Below, one piece after another: positions 44,782-56,531 of a DNA stretch of 64,000 nt (its first letter is position 1; every line of letters starts with the position of its first letter). The position numbers and the translations under genes are program-made. The DNA comes from Cerioporus squamosus (lineage: Eukaryota > Basidiomycota > Agaricomycetes > Polyporales > Polyporaceae). The stretch lies in assembly GCA_022592435.1 (NCBI GenBank), contig JABYQS010000001.1, positions 1 to 64,000 of the forward strand, in the 5' to 3' direction. Under the pieces are notes generated by a model. The model saw only the letters and a program-made list of their open reading frames with translations, searched no databases and was not told where the DNA came from.

Positions 44782-47701
44782 TCACCAGCCCCACAGGTCC
44801 TCGCTGAGCGGGTCGACCTCCAGCCACGGGTGGTTCACCATGTCGCGCGCGTGCTTCCTCTCGCGGTGGTCGATGGTGAGCATCGGCAGGAGGAACTCGC
44901 AGAGCGCCTCCGAATCGCGCTCCGACCAGAGGTACTTCTCCACCATGACCCGCTTCAGTGGCCAAGGCTTCAGGTTGCGGATGTATCGCAGCGCGCCTGT
45001 GCATACACAAAAGGAGCGTCAGTGAGTATCGATGCTATGTTCATGGTCGACGCCACAAGAATGAAGGACCACAACAGGATAGCTGCGACAAGGCACCACT
45101 CTCACACACGTCTAGGAGAAGACTAGGAAGTCGGTACCAACGCGATCATCAGCCTCCGTCATCAGCACAGCAGCACGGCGCGCCCATGGCCTGCAATGGG
45201 AGACGTGTATGCCCGGGACTCGCCAACTCCGAGAGCCATCCCAGAAAGGTATGTGTCGCAGCATCGAGTTCGGAACAAATATAAAGCACTCAAGAGGCTG
45301 CCACGTACCTGAGCTGTCGAACAACTCCCTGCTGAACCTCCCACCCCACTTCGTCTCGCCGTAGTCACCCAGGAGCTCGATGATCTGTGCCAAGTGGTCG
45401 TCGTCCTTGCCGAACAGGTCGCCTTGGCTCTGGGGGTCGAAGAGGTACTCTGCGGTGAGCAGCTCGAACAACACGCAGGCAACGGACCAGATGTCCGCTG
45501 TCGCTCCCCAGTCCGTCCGACCGACGATCGCCTCGGGCGCACGGTACTGTCTCGTCTGGATGTCTTCGGTATAGTGCTTGCGCGTCGGTGTCGCGTTTCC
45601 AAGGTCGGCGATCTTTATGGAGATAGGGAGTGGCGGGGGTATCGGGATAGGTTCGTCGGGGAGCGCGTTGGATGTTGAGGATGTGTCGGAGTGTGGATGT
45701 GATAGTGAGGGTGAGTGTGGATGCTGTGAACATGACGAGGCGGAAGGAAGTGGCTTGAGATCAGGGGGAGCAGTCTGGGAGAGTAGAGAGGGACCGGCGG
45801 CGGGTCTTGAAGGTTGCTGGGCCGGCTTGGAGTCTTGCTCCTCCGTCGTCGCAGCAACCTCCTCGACGCCACACGTACAGGTGCACGGAGATGGGACCTT
45901 CTCCGCCTCTGGAGAGCCAGTGAATGTCATCTTGCCGAGACCGCTCGTCACGCTGGCGACGGACGTAGGAGGCGTGTACGACGTGGCGACACTCGATGAC
46001 ACCATAACTGAGCCGTACCGAGAGGCCGAACTCGACGAGCCACTGCCGCTCGCACTACAATCGTCAGACGAGCCGTCCGAGGTCGATGCGGTGGGGTCGA
46101 AGTGACCGGCAGTCAACGCGAGCTTGCCGACACTCTTCCTCCGAACGTCGTTCACTCTGTTTGAGTTCGAGGACGAGCCAAATGAAGCAAGCGCGCTCTG
46201 TGCAGAGGCCACACGCGAGATATAACTGAGGCGAGCAGGAGAGTTGGGGCAGCTGTAGGAAGAGGGGCTGGCGAGAGGTTGCGAGTCAAAGATCTGGACC
46301 TGTCGCTCGCGACTTCTCTTCTGATGGGGTATGGCGACGGAGGCGCGTGATAGTTGCTTCGGAGGTACCACGACCTTCCTCGATGTGGGAGATGGTGAAC
46401 GGGAGAGTTCTGACTGAATATGCGCCTCCACATCGGGAATTGAAATGACTGCAAAGGGCACGTTCGGTCATCAGAATTGTGCACGAACGGCATTGCGGTG
46501 AGGCACTTACGAATGTTCTCCGGCTTGATATCTGTGTGAACCAGGTCACACTCATCATGGAGGTATTGCAGACCAAGAAGCATTTGCTTCGCAATGACCC
46601 GGACCAGGTCGACGGCGACGCCAGTCTTCTTGTGTCGCTCAATAAGAGCAAGCAGATTCTCGCCTAAGGGCTCGAAAACCAAGCATATGTGGTTACCATC
46701 CGGGCCAACGTGGTCGAATGAGTCGAGGAAAGAGACGATGTGGTTCCGTCCCGCATGTGAGGGGTTCGCGTCCATTACTTGACGCAGGAGCTTGATCTCG
46801 TCGCGCGCGGTCTCTGCATAACGGCCGGCGGACTTGACCACCTTCAACGCGCAGTGTCGGCGATTCCTGAACGAACAGACGTGAGTTGCATATTCGTACG
46901 AACTGCAAGATTCGCAGAATTGATCCGAACCGCAGTCCGGATGCCATAAGACGGAGTTCCCTGACCCGCTTCGTCCCGCTCCGACGCACAATGCTGTTCA
47001 TTCGACAACATGAAGGTGGCGTGCATGTAGAGAGAGCCACGGAGCCAATTGTCGACTCGCAGAGAGGGAACCATAGATAGATAGCTCCTCGCGTGACTCT
47101 GATTGCACCCTCGAGGTCTACAGGCCAGACCCTCAGGAGGATGCGGAGGTGTATGATATATTGGCGTAGCGATGACAAAGGACATGCTGTGGGTGGCGGG
47201 CAGCCAGATACATGTGGCGGGCAAGTCCATGGTGTCGCGCGACATGGGTGCACTCCGGAGAGACAAGCCTCTTGGCTATGTAGCGCATCGGGACGGGACA
47301 AGACTCGTTGGGACTACCGCACGGGGAGGAAATGCGGCGACAAGATGACGAGAAAGAGACGTACGCGTTGTCCTTCGCGAGCCATACGGTGGAAAAGTGT
47401 CCCCATCTGTGATCGTGTGATGTGAGTAGGATGCTCGCGACCGTCTGCAGAGGACGCGGTAGCGGCTGGAACCTCTGCGAGACGGTGGGAAGGGAAGAGG
47501 GATGACGCACCCTAGCTTCCTGAGGACGAGGTACCTGCCATCCTTGAAGGTGTCGTTTATCTTGACCTGGAGATAGCCCCCAGAGTTGTAGTCTGCAGGA
47601 GACTCCTCGTCCTTCGAGCAGACATCGGGGACGGGGACGATCTTGGGACCGGCGGCGGTGACGACGTATTGGTACTTCGCGCAGGGCTGCTTGGGCGCCA
47701 T
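44782..47701 (-). CDS. SRPK-type serine/threonine protein kinase
   Basis: The gene begins at 47701 (MAPKQPCAKYQYVVTA) and encodes about 640 residues. The N-lobe has DTFKDGRYLVLRKLGWGHFS with the Gly-rich loop GWGHFSTVW and the ATP Lys in HCALKVVKSA. The catalytic loop is CDLVHTDIKPENI, as in SRPK and Sky1 (TDIKPEN). Then comes a non-kinase insert of roughly 240 residues, rich in Ser and Pro with CTCTCG, before IADLGNATPTRKHYTEDIQT (DLG instead of DFG) and RQYRAPEAIVG. The end is KRVMVEKYLWSERDSEAL and HPWLEVDPLSEDLWGW. SRPKs phosphorylate Arg-Ser dipeptides in SR splicing factors and are split by a spacer that governs location. The last intron is about 300 nt. Confidence 0.92.
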
Positions 47702-49973
47702 GTACGGAGATGAGAGAGAAAGGACAGGAAGCACTCGGCCGGTGCAGAGGTGGCAGTCGCAGATATCAACCAACCCAGGCTCAGAGCCCGCCGTGGCCCT
47801 TACATCAGCCTTCCATATCGAGCACCTCGCTCGCCTTCCTTATCGCGCCCCCACAGCCAATCAGCGCCCCGCGATTGTCCCGGGTCCATGCCGTACCAGC
47901 CTGTTACGTAATTCTGCAAGCCCGATCCACCTGCGCCTCCTGCGCCTCCCCGCGACTCCAGCCCTCCCGTCCCCTCCCGACTCGCAGAATCTTCGCGCCT
48001 TCTCTCCTCCTTGCGCTGTCATGCGCAGGGCGCGGAGAATTGACCGACACCCTCTCGCCGTTGTTTCTGCGCTCAGACATCCCCCTCTGCAGTCAACCGT
48101 TCCTGCTCGTCGGACATCGATCGTCCCCGTGCAAGCTGAAGGAGACAGGAAATGCGATTGGTCCGCAAATACCTACACCGGCGGCCTATTCCATGACCAA
48201 GCAACCAGTCTTCGATGCTTCCGGAGCCCCAGCACATGCGTTGAAAGACCAGTTGGATGATTCGTTGGCTTCATCTCTTTCCCCTACGGCTTTTCTTGTA
48301 CGATCGGAACCTCTCTTCCGTCCGATGCAACCTTCAGCTCGTCTTCCGTTCTGCCCACCATGGTCCATCGATCTGCGGAGCCCTTTGCCCTCGATCTATG
48401 AAATTTTTGGGGCTTCGTGAAATTCGATGTCAAGGAGCAACGAGGAGCAACAGGGAGCGGCCAACATGCCAAGGAGATCTAAGGAGCCACTCCTACTACT
48501 AGCCTCTAGGGTACTCCCGTTCGGGATATGCACGTACTCCTTAACCCCGCGTCTTCGCACAGCGACCGGGAGGACCTTGAGCTCCTGAGTGTCTCGCATT
48601 CAGTGAGCTTATAGGTCACTTCGACTTCTCTACCACTAGAGACGCCTCGTGGGGCTCGCGAGTTGTCCAGAGTCATAGACACCGTTACCAATCTGGCATA
48701 TTGGCTCCGGGCATGACGCACCATCCTATGTAGTACCTAACCTAGAGGTTTTGTGACATTGCGCATCTCTGTCTTCTCAGCCGGAAGGTACGTACATGGG
48801 TCATATGGCGCGCCATGGCAGTTGATGCATCATGGGTTAGAAAGCTATCCGCTGTGGAGAGCTCTCTCGACTAGCAACGCTGGGACGCCTCCGGACGCGG
48901 ACTTCGTCAAGAGAATATGATCTCAATGATTTGGCCATCGACCAACGAAACAGCTTGAGATTCCACACGCGTAGCTTCAACGAGCTAGGGAGAGCTACGA
49001 AGAGACTTATCATTGTCCTGTTGTACTCGGACAGAAGAATACCCAATCCGCTCCGTCGAAGTCTTCCCTTGTGCAAGCGAACTCACGATGCTCCGTTGCT
49101 ACTCTACTGCCGTGCGACCTGACTGTCGACTTGGGACCGCTGCAAGGTCACGGGTGCGCCATGCAAAAGCCTGCGGTCGTCGAAGCGATTGAACGACTTC
49201 TGTAACCTACCATGTACCAGCGAGACTCAGACCTTCTTCTTCGCCCGATAATGTAGGTGGTCGTCAAGAGCGGGAAATGGACCAGTGTAGATATTTGTAG
49301 ATCCGAAGTCAGCCGCACAGTTGCAGACAGTTGCCTCTTTAGTCGAGAATCCAGCAGTACTTGAGCGTTGAGTCGCGAAAAAGGCATAGCGCCTCCGAGA
49401 TAACGGATCAGGACCGAATCTCTACGAAGCATCGGGATCCGGCGGTGGCATGCGCAATCACGCGCAACGTTCCGCCATGTGCGAGAACTTGTGGGAGAAG
49501 GACTCGGCCTTACGTCGCTTGAGCTTGAACGTCCTGGCGACCAAGCTAAGCACATACAGCTGTTGCGGTCGGCGTCGCTCGCAGAATGCAAGTACTTGCT
49601 GCAGTGCACGGTGACGCAATAGAAAAAGATCGGGGGTGCCCGATAAGTAGGGCATCAGATCTTTGGAGGATTCGCAAGCGCTGCCGACCGGCCACAGGGC
49701 CGTTGTCACTTACGCCGCTACGCGACTTGCAACCCGGCTTGCTTTCATACCACCATCACCACCAGCTGACTGTATTCCCGAACACACCAATTCATCTTGT
49801 ACTTATACTCACGACTTGAGTCGACGACGTGTTATACCCTGTCTTCTGTTACGCCTCGCCCGTCAGCCACCTTCGCCATCTTCCGTCATCTTGTCTCTGG
49901 AAATTGTCACACCCATACTTCGATCCTTGCTCTTGAATCGCCTTCGCAGCACTAGCCTCTTGAATGCGCCAAG
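47702..49973. other. Intergenic region, 2.3 kb, divergent promoters
   Basis: It separates the SRPK gene and the FRAY-type kinase gene. Open frames at 47643-48420 on the plus strand have unlikely composition and overlap the SRPK leader, so I do not call them. No repeats or mobile-element motifs were recognised. Confidence 0.4.
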
Positions 49974-52122
49974 ATGACCTCGGTGGCGGACCACGTATCG
50001 AAGAAGTTCATCGGAGCGGTGGAGGACGAGTGGCAGCTCTATAGGTCTGAGTCTCCTCGCTCTCGATTCAGCTACTCGTCCCTGACGGACTGAGTAGTAA
50101 TAACGCCTCCGATTATACCGTTGGCCTTCCAATTGGCTTTGGCGCCTCCTCCATCGTCTACGCTGCGACGTACAAGCCGTCCGACGGCTCACAACCTATC
50201 CCTTGCGCTCTCAAAGTGCTTGACCTGGACCGGCTCCCACCCAGTGCTTTGCGACTTCTGCAGAACGAGACACAACTCATGTCTCTGTCCAAACATCCTA
50301 ACGTGCTTCGTGTTCGTGGTACATGGGTGGACGGTCACAAGCTCTACATCGCAATGCGTCTCATGAAAGCCGGGAGTGTCGCCGATGTCATGCGGTATCA
50401 GTGGCAAGGAGGTCTCGAGGAGGAAGTGATTCGGTGTATCCTCAAGCAGGCGTTGCAAGGCCTCAAGTAAGCACATCACCTCCTAGGCTCTTCTCTTCTC
50501 ACACTTCCCGCCCCAGCTACCTCCACATCAACGGCCTGATCCATCGCGACGTAAAGGCGGCTAACCTCCTTATTGACGACGATGGGACAGTCCTGCTAGG
50601 CGACCTTGGTGTAGCCGCGTTTCTATGGGACTCGGAGAGTGCGAACACGGGCCAACCCGGCCAGTCCAGCAAGTCGCGCACGATTAACTTCGACTCCTCT
50701 CAGCGGCATAACCACCAGCGAAACCAGGCACCCGCTCCTGTGCAAAGACCGACCATTCTGGGCAAGCGGAAGTCCTTCGTGGGCACACCTTGTTGGATGG
50801 CGCCGGAGGTAATCAACGGGAAGCAGTATGACGCCTCCGCTGACATTTGGTCCTTCGGCATCACCGCGATCGAGCTTGCTCAAGGCCGTGCGCCGCGATC
50901 CCGGTTAGACCCCCATAAGGTTCTGCTAATGACTGTCACGGAGAAACCTCCTCAGCTCGAGCGGAACTCCGGGACTCATCGGTACTCGAGCGCGTTCGCG
51001 GAGATCGTGGCGATGTGTCTCAACAAGGACCCTACGAAGCGACCAAGCGCGGCCGAGCTCCTCCAGACGTCCTTCTTCCGGAACGCGCGGAAGCCGAACT
51101 ACCTGTGCAGCACGATCTTGCGCGGCTTACCCCCTCTCACGCAGCGCCAGGAACGGCGTAAAGCAGCCTTCCATCCTTACGCACGCGACTATGGACAGCT
51201 GGGATTTCTCGTCGAGTCTCCCCGCGTCACCCACGACTACCGTGTTGAGCCATCATCGTCGTCCGAGAAGCCTCCTCCCGCCGGAGAGCGTGTTCGAGAT
51301 GGATGATGGTGGAGAGCACGGGGAGGGCGCGTCGCATAAGCCCACTGAAACCACTCGATCCGCCAACGAAGACGATGATGTTGAGAGCGACCATGCTGCC
51401 ATCGATGGACACAGCAGCGCGGAGGCGTACGTCGTCCGGATCCGAGAACGACATCGGAACCACCATGGACGCCTGCACACCCACAGTCGCTCGAGCTCCT
51501 ATCACTCGCACCACTCCCACTCGCATCACCACTCGCGGCACTGCTCTCACGAGGACCCGCGCTCGACCATTCACTCGATCCAGGAGGTCATCGTGCAGGA
51601 GGTGCAGAGCGAGGAGTCTTCCGACACTGATCGCGACCAGGACACAGAAGTGGACGCACAGGGTATCCCCGTCGCTGTTTCACCGACGAAGACGGAACAT
51701 GCAACGCTGCCTGTACCATCCAGCATCCCCGGGCTCGCTCCATCGACTTCGCCCTGCCCCTCTTCCCAATCGTCGACGTCAGCGACGTCCTCCTCGAGTT
51801 CTCCCGTGGCTCCGTCGACGCCGCCACCCGCGTCGTTCATGAGCTCGGGAAGTCGCGGCGGGGAAAGCTGTGGCGCAAGCTTGCAGGCAAGGCCGACGCG
51901 GATACAGAGAAGGAGAAGGAGCCCGCCCAGGCGATGGCGCCGACGCCGGCAAGTCCTCGCAAGAGGTCGTTTGGGGCGGTTTTGGGCCGCACAGCACAGA
52001 TGAGCGCTGGTCTCGTCCGGACTGCCAGTCGGACGATGTCTCGTGAGTGCTCCTCTGCTGTGCCTCAGTGTGTTAATGGCCTGTGCTGACCTCGTTTGGT
52101 AGAGACGAAGCAGACGCGTTGA
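49974..52122 (+). CDS. STE20-family kinase, FRAY/OSR1-like (two frame breaks)
   Basis: Exon 1 starts at 49974 (MTSVADHVSKKFIGAVEDEW). The kinase domain has LPIGFGASSIVYAATYK (Gly loop), PCALKVLDLD (ATP Lys), LIHRDVKAANLLIDDDG (catalytic loop), LLGDLGVAAFL (DLG in place of DFG) and GTPCWMAPEVINGKQYD, as in the FRAY/OSR1/SPAK branch. After PPLTQRQERRK the frame breaks at an AAA run (51160-51162). The +1 frame continues with a family-like THATMDSWDFSSSLPASP and a long Ser/His/Glu-rich tail. At GGGG (51860-51863) it breaks back into the original frame, which reads KLWRKLAGKADADTEKEK and ends at 52122 after a last intron. Both breaks are one base in homopolymers, so an assembly error is the simplest explanation. 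Length is near 660 residues. Orthologues act in polarity and osmotic signalling. Confidence 0.85.
51505..51560 (+). other. His-rich segment in kinase tail
   Basis: The tail encodes SYHSHHSHSHHHSRHCSH, with alternating Ser and His. Such a stretch could bind metal or be an unstructured linker. Confidence 0.6.
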
Positions 52123-52641
52123 CGTTGACGTCATGACTTGTATCCCGTACGCTCCAACTAGGACGGTTTCGTGCAGTGCTTGGTCGACTGTTCGTCATGT
52201 CATATCGAAGTGGTATGATACGTGGCATGGACGCTTGGCCGATCTGAGCCTATGTAATGTATCAGTGTACTGCTTATCCTGTATTACTTTAGCATAATCT
52301 TAGTCTGGCGTATGATGTTGCGGCTGCGTTCACGCCTTCCAATCATCGAGCAGAGTTCGTTTGTCTCCTGCGCCATGCAGGTCAGAGGAGAGCACGCTGC
52401 AATCCAGCACCATGGCATACAGTGGGTGTGTGGCCACTGCTTCTCTGAGATCTCTCCGAGAGACGAGCGCGTCGTATAGATGAGGTGCACGCATGTGACG
52501 TTCTTCCACGTGCAGGTTGATCTCCGCATAGGCGCCCATTAGGCAGTCCGACTTGAGTGTTGCAGCTCGGCTTAGCTCCTTAAGCCCTCCTTCTCTGCCG
52601 CGCATACACCCACTTTACCCTCCTGTCTCCCACTCTCTCTC
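52123..52641. other. Intergenic between kinase and RhoGAP genes
   Basis: No gene is supported. It contains the kinase 3' end and the RhoGAP promoter; the leader is C/T-rich up to the ATG at 52642. Confidence 0.4.
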
Positions 52642-55600
52642 ATGTCCTCCACCGTGGAGGCTGCCACGGCCGCAAGGGCGCCGTCTGTCGACGCGGCGCA
52701 CAACGCGACGGCGCTGTTCGACACACACATGAAGGTTCTGAGCGAATCGTACCTGGCGTTCTTCCAAGAAAGGTACGCGTTCGCGAGCCTGTATCTGCCG
52801 CTCCAAGCTCTGACCAGGTCGTGCAGGAAGAGAATTGAGGAGCAATAGTGAGTGAATACGCATCGAGCATGGTGGCGGCGCCGTGAACATGACGCAATCT
52901 AGCGTCGCATCGCTGCTCAGGCTTCACCGGAAGTCCAAGAGCATCGACTCGTACATGGATGATCGGATGGAGCTCAGTACGAGCAGGATTGCTTGGAACG
53001 AGATCACGGATAATGTTGAGCGAGGTGCGTGTCCCCTTCGTTCCCGCGCGGACTGCAATTCACAGGGCGGGGTGAGTTCAGAGGCTGGTACCCACACGGC
53101 TTTCTTGGAGAGTCTGGGCACGCACGTTATCGATCCGCTCTCCAACTTCAAGGTGCGTAATGTCCGTTTGACTCCCCCGGACCGACCTCCAAGACGACTG
53201 TGCAGGAGGAGCAAGACCGGATTCGCAAACGTATTCGGGACGATGTGAAGGAAGCAATTAATGCACATACCGACTACGCCGAGAACGTACTCCCTCGCCT
53301 GAAGAGAGCATATCTCAAGAAATGCCAGGAGGTTGAGGTGCGTTGTACTCGCTGTCTCTGTAAACCAGTGGTGGTGCTACGGCTCGGCTGACCTCCTCCG
53401 CTCTCGTGCATTCGTGCGGTTCAGGAGTACAAGTCCGCAGCAGCATCCGCTAATGCTCCGCTGTCGCCTACCTCTCCTCAAGATCCGCATAACGCAGTTC
53501 CTCTGTCCAAACCGCTTTCGCAGCTCGCGAACGGTGCACGGCCAGTCGTCACCGGACCGCAGCCGTTGCGTCCACTCGACCGCCGCCCATCCCAGGGCGC
53601 GCACAGAAACCGATCGCCTTCGGCGTCGGCGACGTCCACCGCCCTCCAAGACCTGGCGCATCAAGGAAAGCGGCAACTGAATCAACTAATGACCTTTCTG
53701 GACAGAGATGGAACGCGTTCCGATAATGCACTCCGCCAGGTCCGCGCCAAACGCGAAGCCGACGAGGCTGGTTGGTCCATTCTTCCCAGTCTATCTGCCT
53801 TGCGGCTGATGTCGCCCGGGATGCAGATAAGGAGTACAGGAAGGGCGTCCATTGGCTTGAAACTCTTCGCTTACGCAGGGTCAAGATCATTGAATCCGGC
53901 TTCAAGGTGAGAGGCTGTCCGCCGCGCGCCATCCATGTCACGTCCTGAGCGCATCCTCCAGTCTCTGGAATCTTTCGTGCGAGAATCGTCGGACTTGCTG
54001 GGGAAGGTTCTCGAGGTCTACACGGATAGTTTGATGTGGGTCCTTTTCCTCCCGGCGGCACGCCAATCTAAGGTTCTGCGGCTCACGCGACAATAGTGCG
54101 GCTGCAGCGACACAGAGCCAGTTGTGCGAACACGGTCGACGAATGGTCGAGAAGATCTCGCCCACCAAGGACAGCGCTGCAATAGCGGCACGCATTCCCC
54201 GCCTGCTGGCAGCGACCACGCCGAAACCGATTTATTACTACAATTACAACGTCGGCGAATGCAAGGATCTGATTTTCGGCGTCAGTCTGGTGGATTATGC
54301 GACCGCTCGCGGCCTCAGCGAGGGCGAAATCCCAAAGATAGTGCGGATCTGCATTGAGGATATTGACCGGCGAGGCTTGGACGCTGAGGGCATCTACCGG
54401 GTGAGTACCGGCTATCATAGCATGCACTGTCGTGGCTTGACGAAAGAGTGCAGGTTTCGGGAAGGCATGCAGCCGTACAGGAGGTACGCGATTTTTGTTA
54501 CTTCACACTCGGGAGCTGGTTCTGACCAATTCGTACAGCTTCAACACAAGATTGAGCGCAATGAGGCTGCATTTTCGTTCAATCCCACCGTGGATGACGT
54601 CTACAGTGTGTCGTCCTTCCTGAAGGTAAACACGTCAGTAGGTCGTATGCGTTCCCTTGTTCACCGGATTCTACAGATGTACCTGCGGGAGCTGCCGGAG
54701 CCCGTGTTCAAATTCCCACTTCAGGATCGGATACAACATACTGAGGGTATTGGTACGTGAACGTTGTCGTACTCTGTCGTGTGTCCTCGTCTCAACATAT
54801 CATCTAGACGAGCATATTTCGAATAACTTTGCTCTGCTGCGCTCCAAGATTCGTCGGTTGCCAGCCATTCACCAGGCGACATTGAAGGCGCTAGTGGAGC
54901 ACCTCGCAAGAGTGGCTTCACATTCGGACAAGAACAAGATGGATCCCAAGAACCTTGCGATCGTCTTCGGATCGGTCATCTTTGGTGAAGACGAGATCCC
55001 CAAGGGTGCCGACTTGCTCGGAATGCAGGCTTGGAAGGTGGGAGCAATCGTTCCATCTCCCGTACATTCGTAGTAATGATCCCTCCCCCAGGACTCACTC
55101 ATGGAAGACCTCATCACCAATGCCGGTGTCCTCTTCCAGCAAAGCGGTAGTGGATCCCCGCCGCTTCCAGCAGCGCCATTGAATGAACCTGTACCGCCAG
55201 TCACCTACGGATCCACGCACACGAAGGTGACCAACATGCCCCCTCCGCCTGTACCGTCGTCACCGCGAAAACACCATCATCAGAAGTCCGCTTCAGTTTC
55301 GACACCTCGCTCATCCTTCGATGCGCCGCGGCCGTTCCTGCAGCCACAGGCGCCCCAAGACTTTACTCCTCAGCTCCCACCGCGTCCTGCGAATAGCATT
55401 CACCCTTCGTTACGTGCCGGACCGCATGCAGGCTCTCCCGCGCGACAACCTCCAAGTGTGCGCACGGGGCAGTTCTTTGACGACCAGCTCCGTGTACAAC
55501 CACCAGGCTCCACGTCGTCCCACGAGGGCAACCTGAACGGCAGCTCCGTTTCATTACCGCCACCGCTTCCGCCGCGCATCGAGGAGGATCCTTCAATGTC

Positions 55601-55940
55601 CTCCTTGTCGGGTACCTCGACGTTCACATCGAGCACGGCCCCCAATTCGGCCACGAACGCGGATTCCCATTCACGAGAGCCCTCGTCCAAGCGGTCGTCG
55701 CGCCAGATTGCCGCACTCGACCTCCATGACAGGTTTGGCGATGGCAGCCAACCAGACCTGTTCTCACCTCCAACATCCGCTCAGAGGCCGTCGCACGACT
55801 CGGGCATGGAGATGTCGTCAACGGCCACCGCCGCTGCGTTCGCATCAGCGACGCCTTCACCGACAGCTTCATCTTCTCACTCTGGACACTCGAGCCCAAG
55901 CAAGCACTCTGCGGGGCACGGACGCACCGGCTCTGGATGA
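52642..55940 (+). CDS. F-BAR plus RhoGAP protein (Rgd1-like)
   Basis: About a dozen exons give roughly 880 residues. The N-terminal half is an F-BAR-like helical module: HMKVLSESYLAFFQERYAFA, SLLRLHRKSKSIDSYMDDRM, THTAFLESLGTHVIDPLSNF, EEQDRIRKRIRDDVKEAINA and YLKKCQEVEEYKSAA. The RhoGAP domain begins near DLIFGVSLVDYATARGL and contains GLDAEGIYRVSGRHAAVQEL with the arginine finger, then MYLRELPEPVF, HLARVASHSDKNKMDPKNLA and VFGSVIFG, all hallmarks. It should switch off Rho- or Cdc42-type GTPases at curved membrane. The C-terminal 280 residues are Pro/Ser-rich with PPPPVPSSPRK and PPPLPPRIEE, likely SH3 ligands. All exon junctions I checked are in phase. Confidence 0.9.
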
Positions 55941-56531
55941 TTTGGCGTTCTCTGGACACTTCCCGTTCCATCTTGCACATATCACGCTTCCCATCGCTAT
56001 CGCTGATGACTAACGAGCTGAGACGATCTATGACGACTGGATGACCTGTTGGATAGTCAGTATCCAATATTCATCGTGGCGTTCCGGGACTGTAGCTCTA
56101 CCACTTTGCATTTTCCCCCTCATTTCCTTTCTTTTCTCGTGCACGCACACCAATGTGACACTGGATTCCCGCTGGGTTCTTTTGGCCGCGGCTAGCTTGT
56201 GTTTGTCTGATGATACCATGTAATTGCCCTGTCTTACTCGTACCTACCATACCGTATGCATGTTGTATGAATCTACTACTCATTTGTCTGGGTTGTATTT
56301 GCAGCGCCGTGGTCGTGCTCTGGTCGTTGCAGTAGTGGGACAATGGTACAGAATGAATAGCGCAATGTATGACATTGGCACGAAGTCGCCAATAAATGTA
56401 GTATACAAGCAGTGCGTGAGATGAGTGGAACATGTGTACAGAAGATAGCGACGGCGACTACTGCGACTTGAAGCTTGAAGGTTCAGAGGGAGAACGAGGA
56501 ACTACGAAGAGGTGGACGCACTAGGTTCGAG
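55941..56531. other. Convergent intergenic region
   Basis: Shared 3' flank of the RhoGAP and Pif1 genes. No gene is supported. Confidence 0.4.

Noticed and set aside
47643..48420. Overlapping plus-strand frames of 205 and 236 codons
   Set aside because: They overlap the SRPK first exon and leader on the other strand and have no conserved segment.
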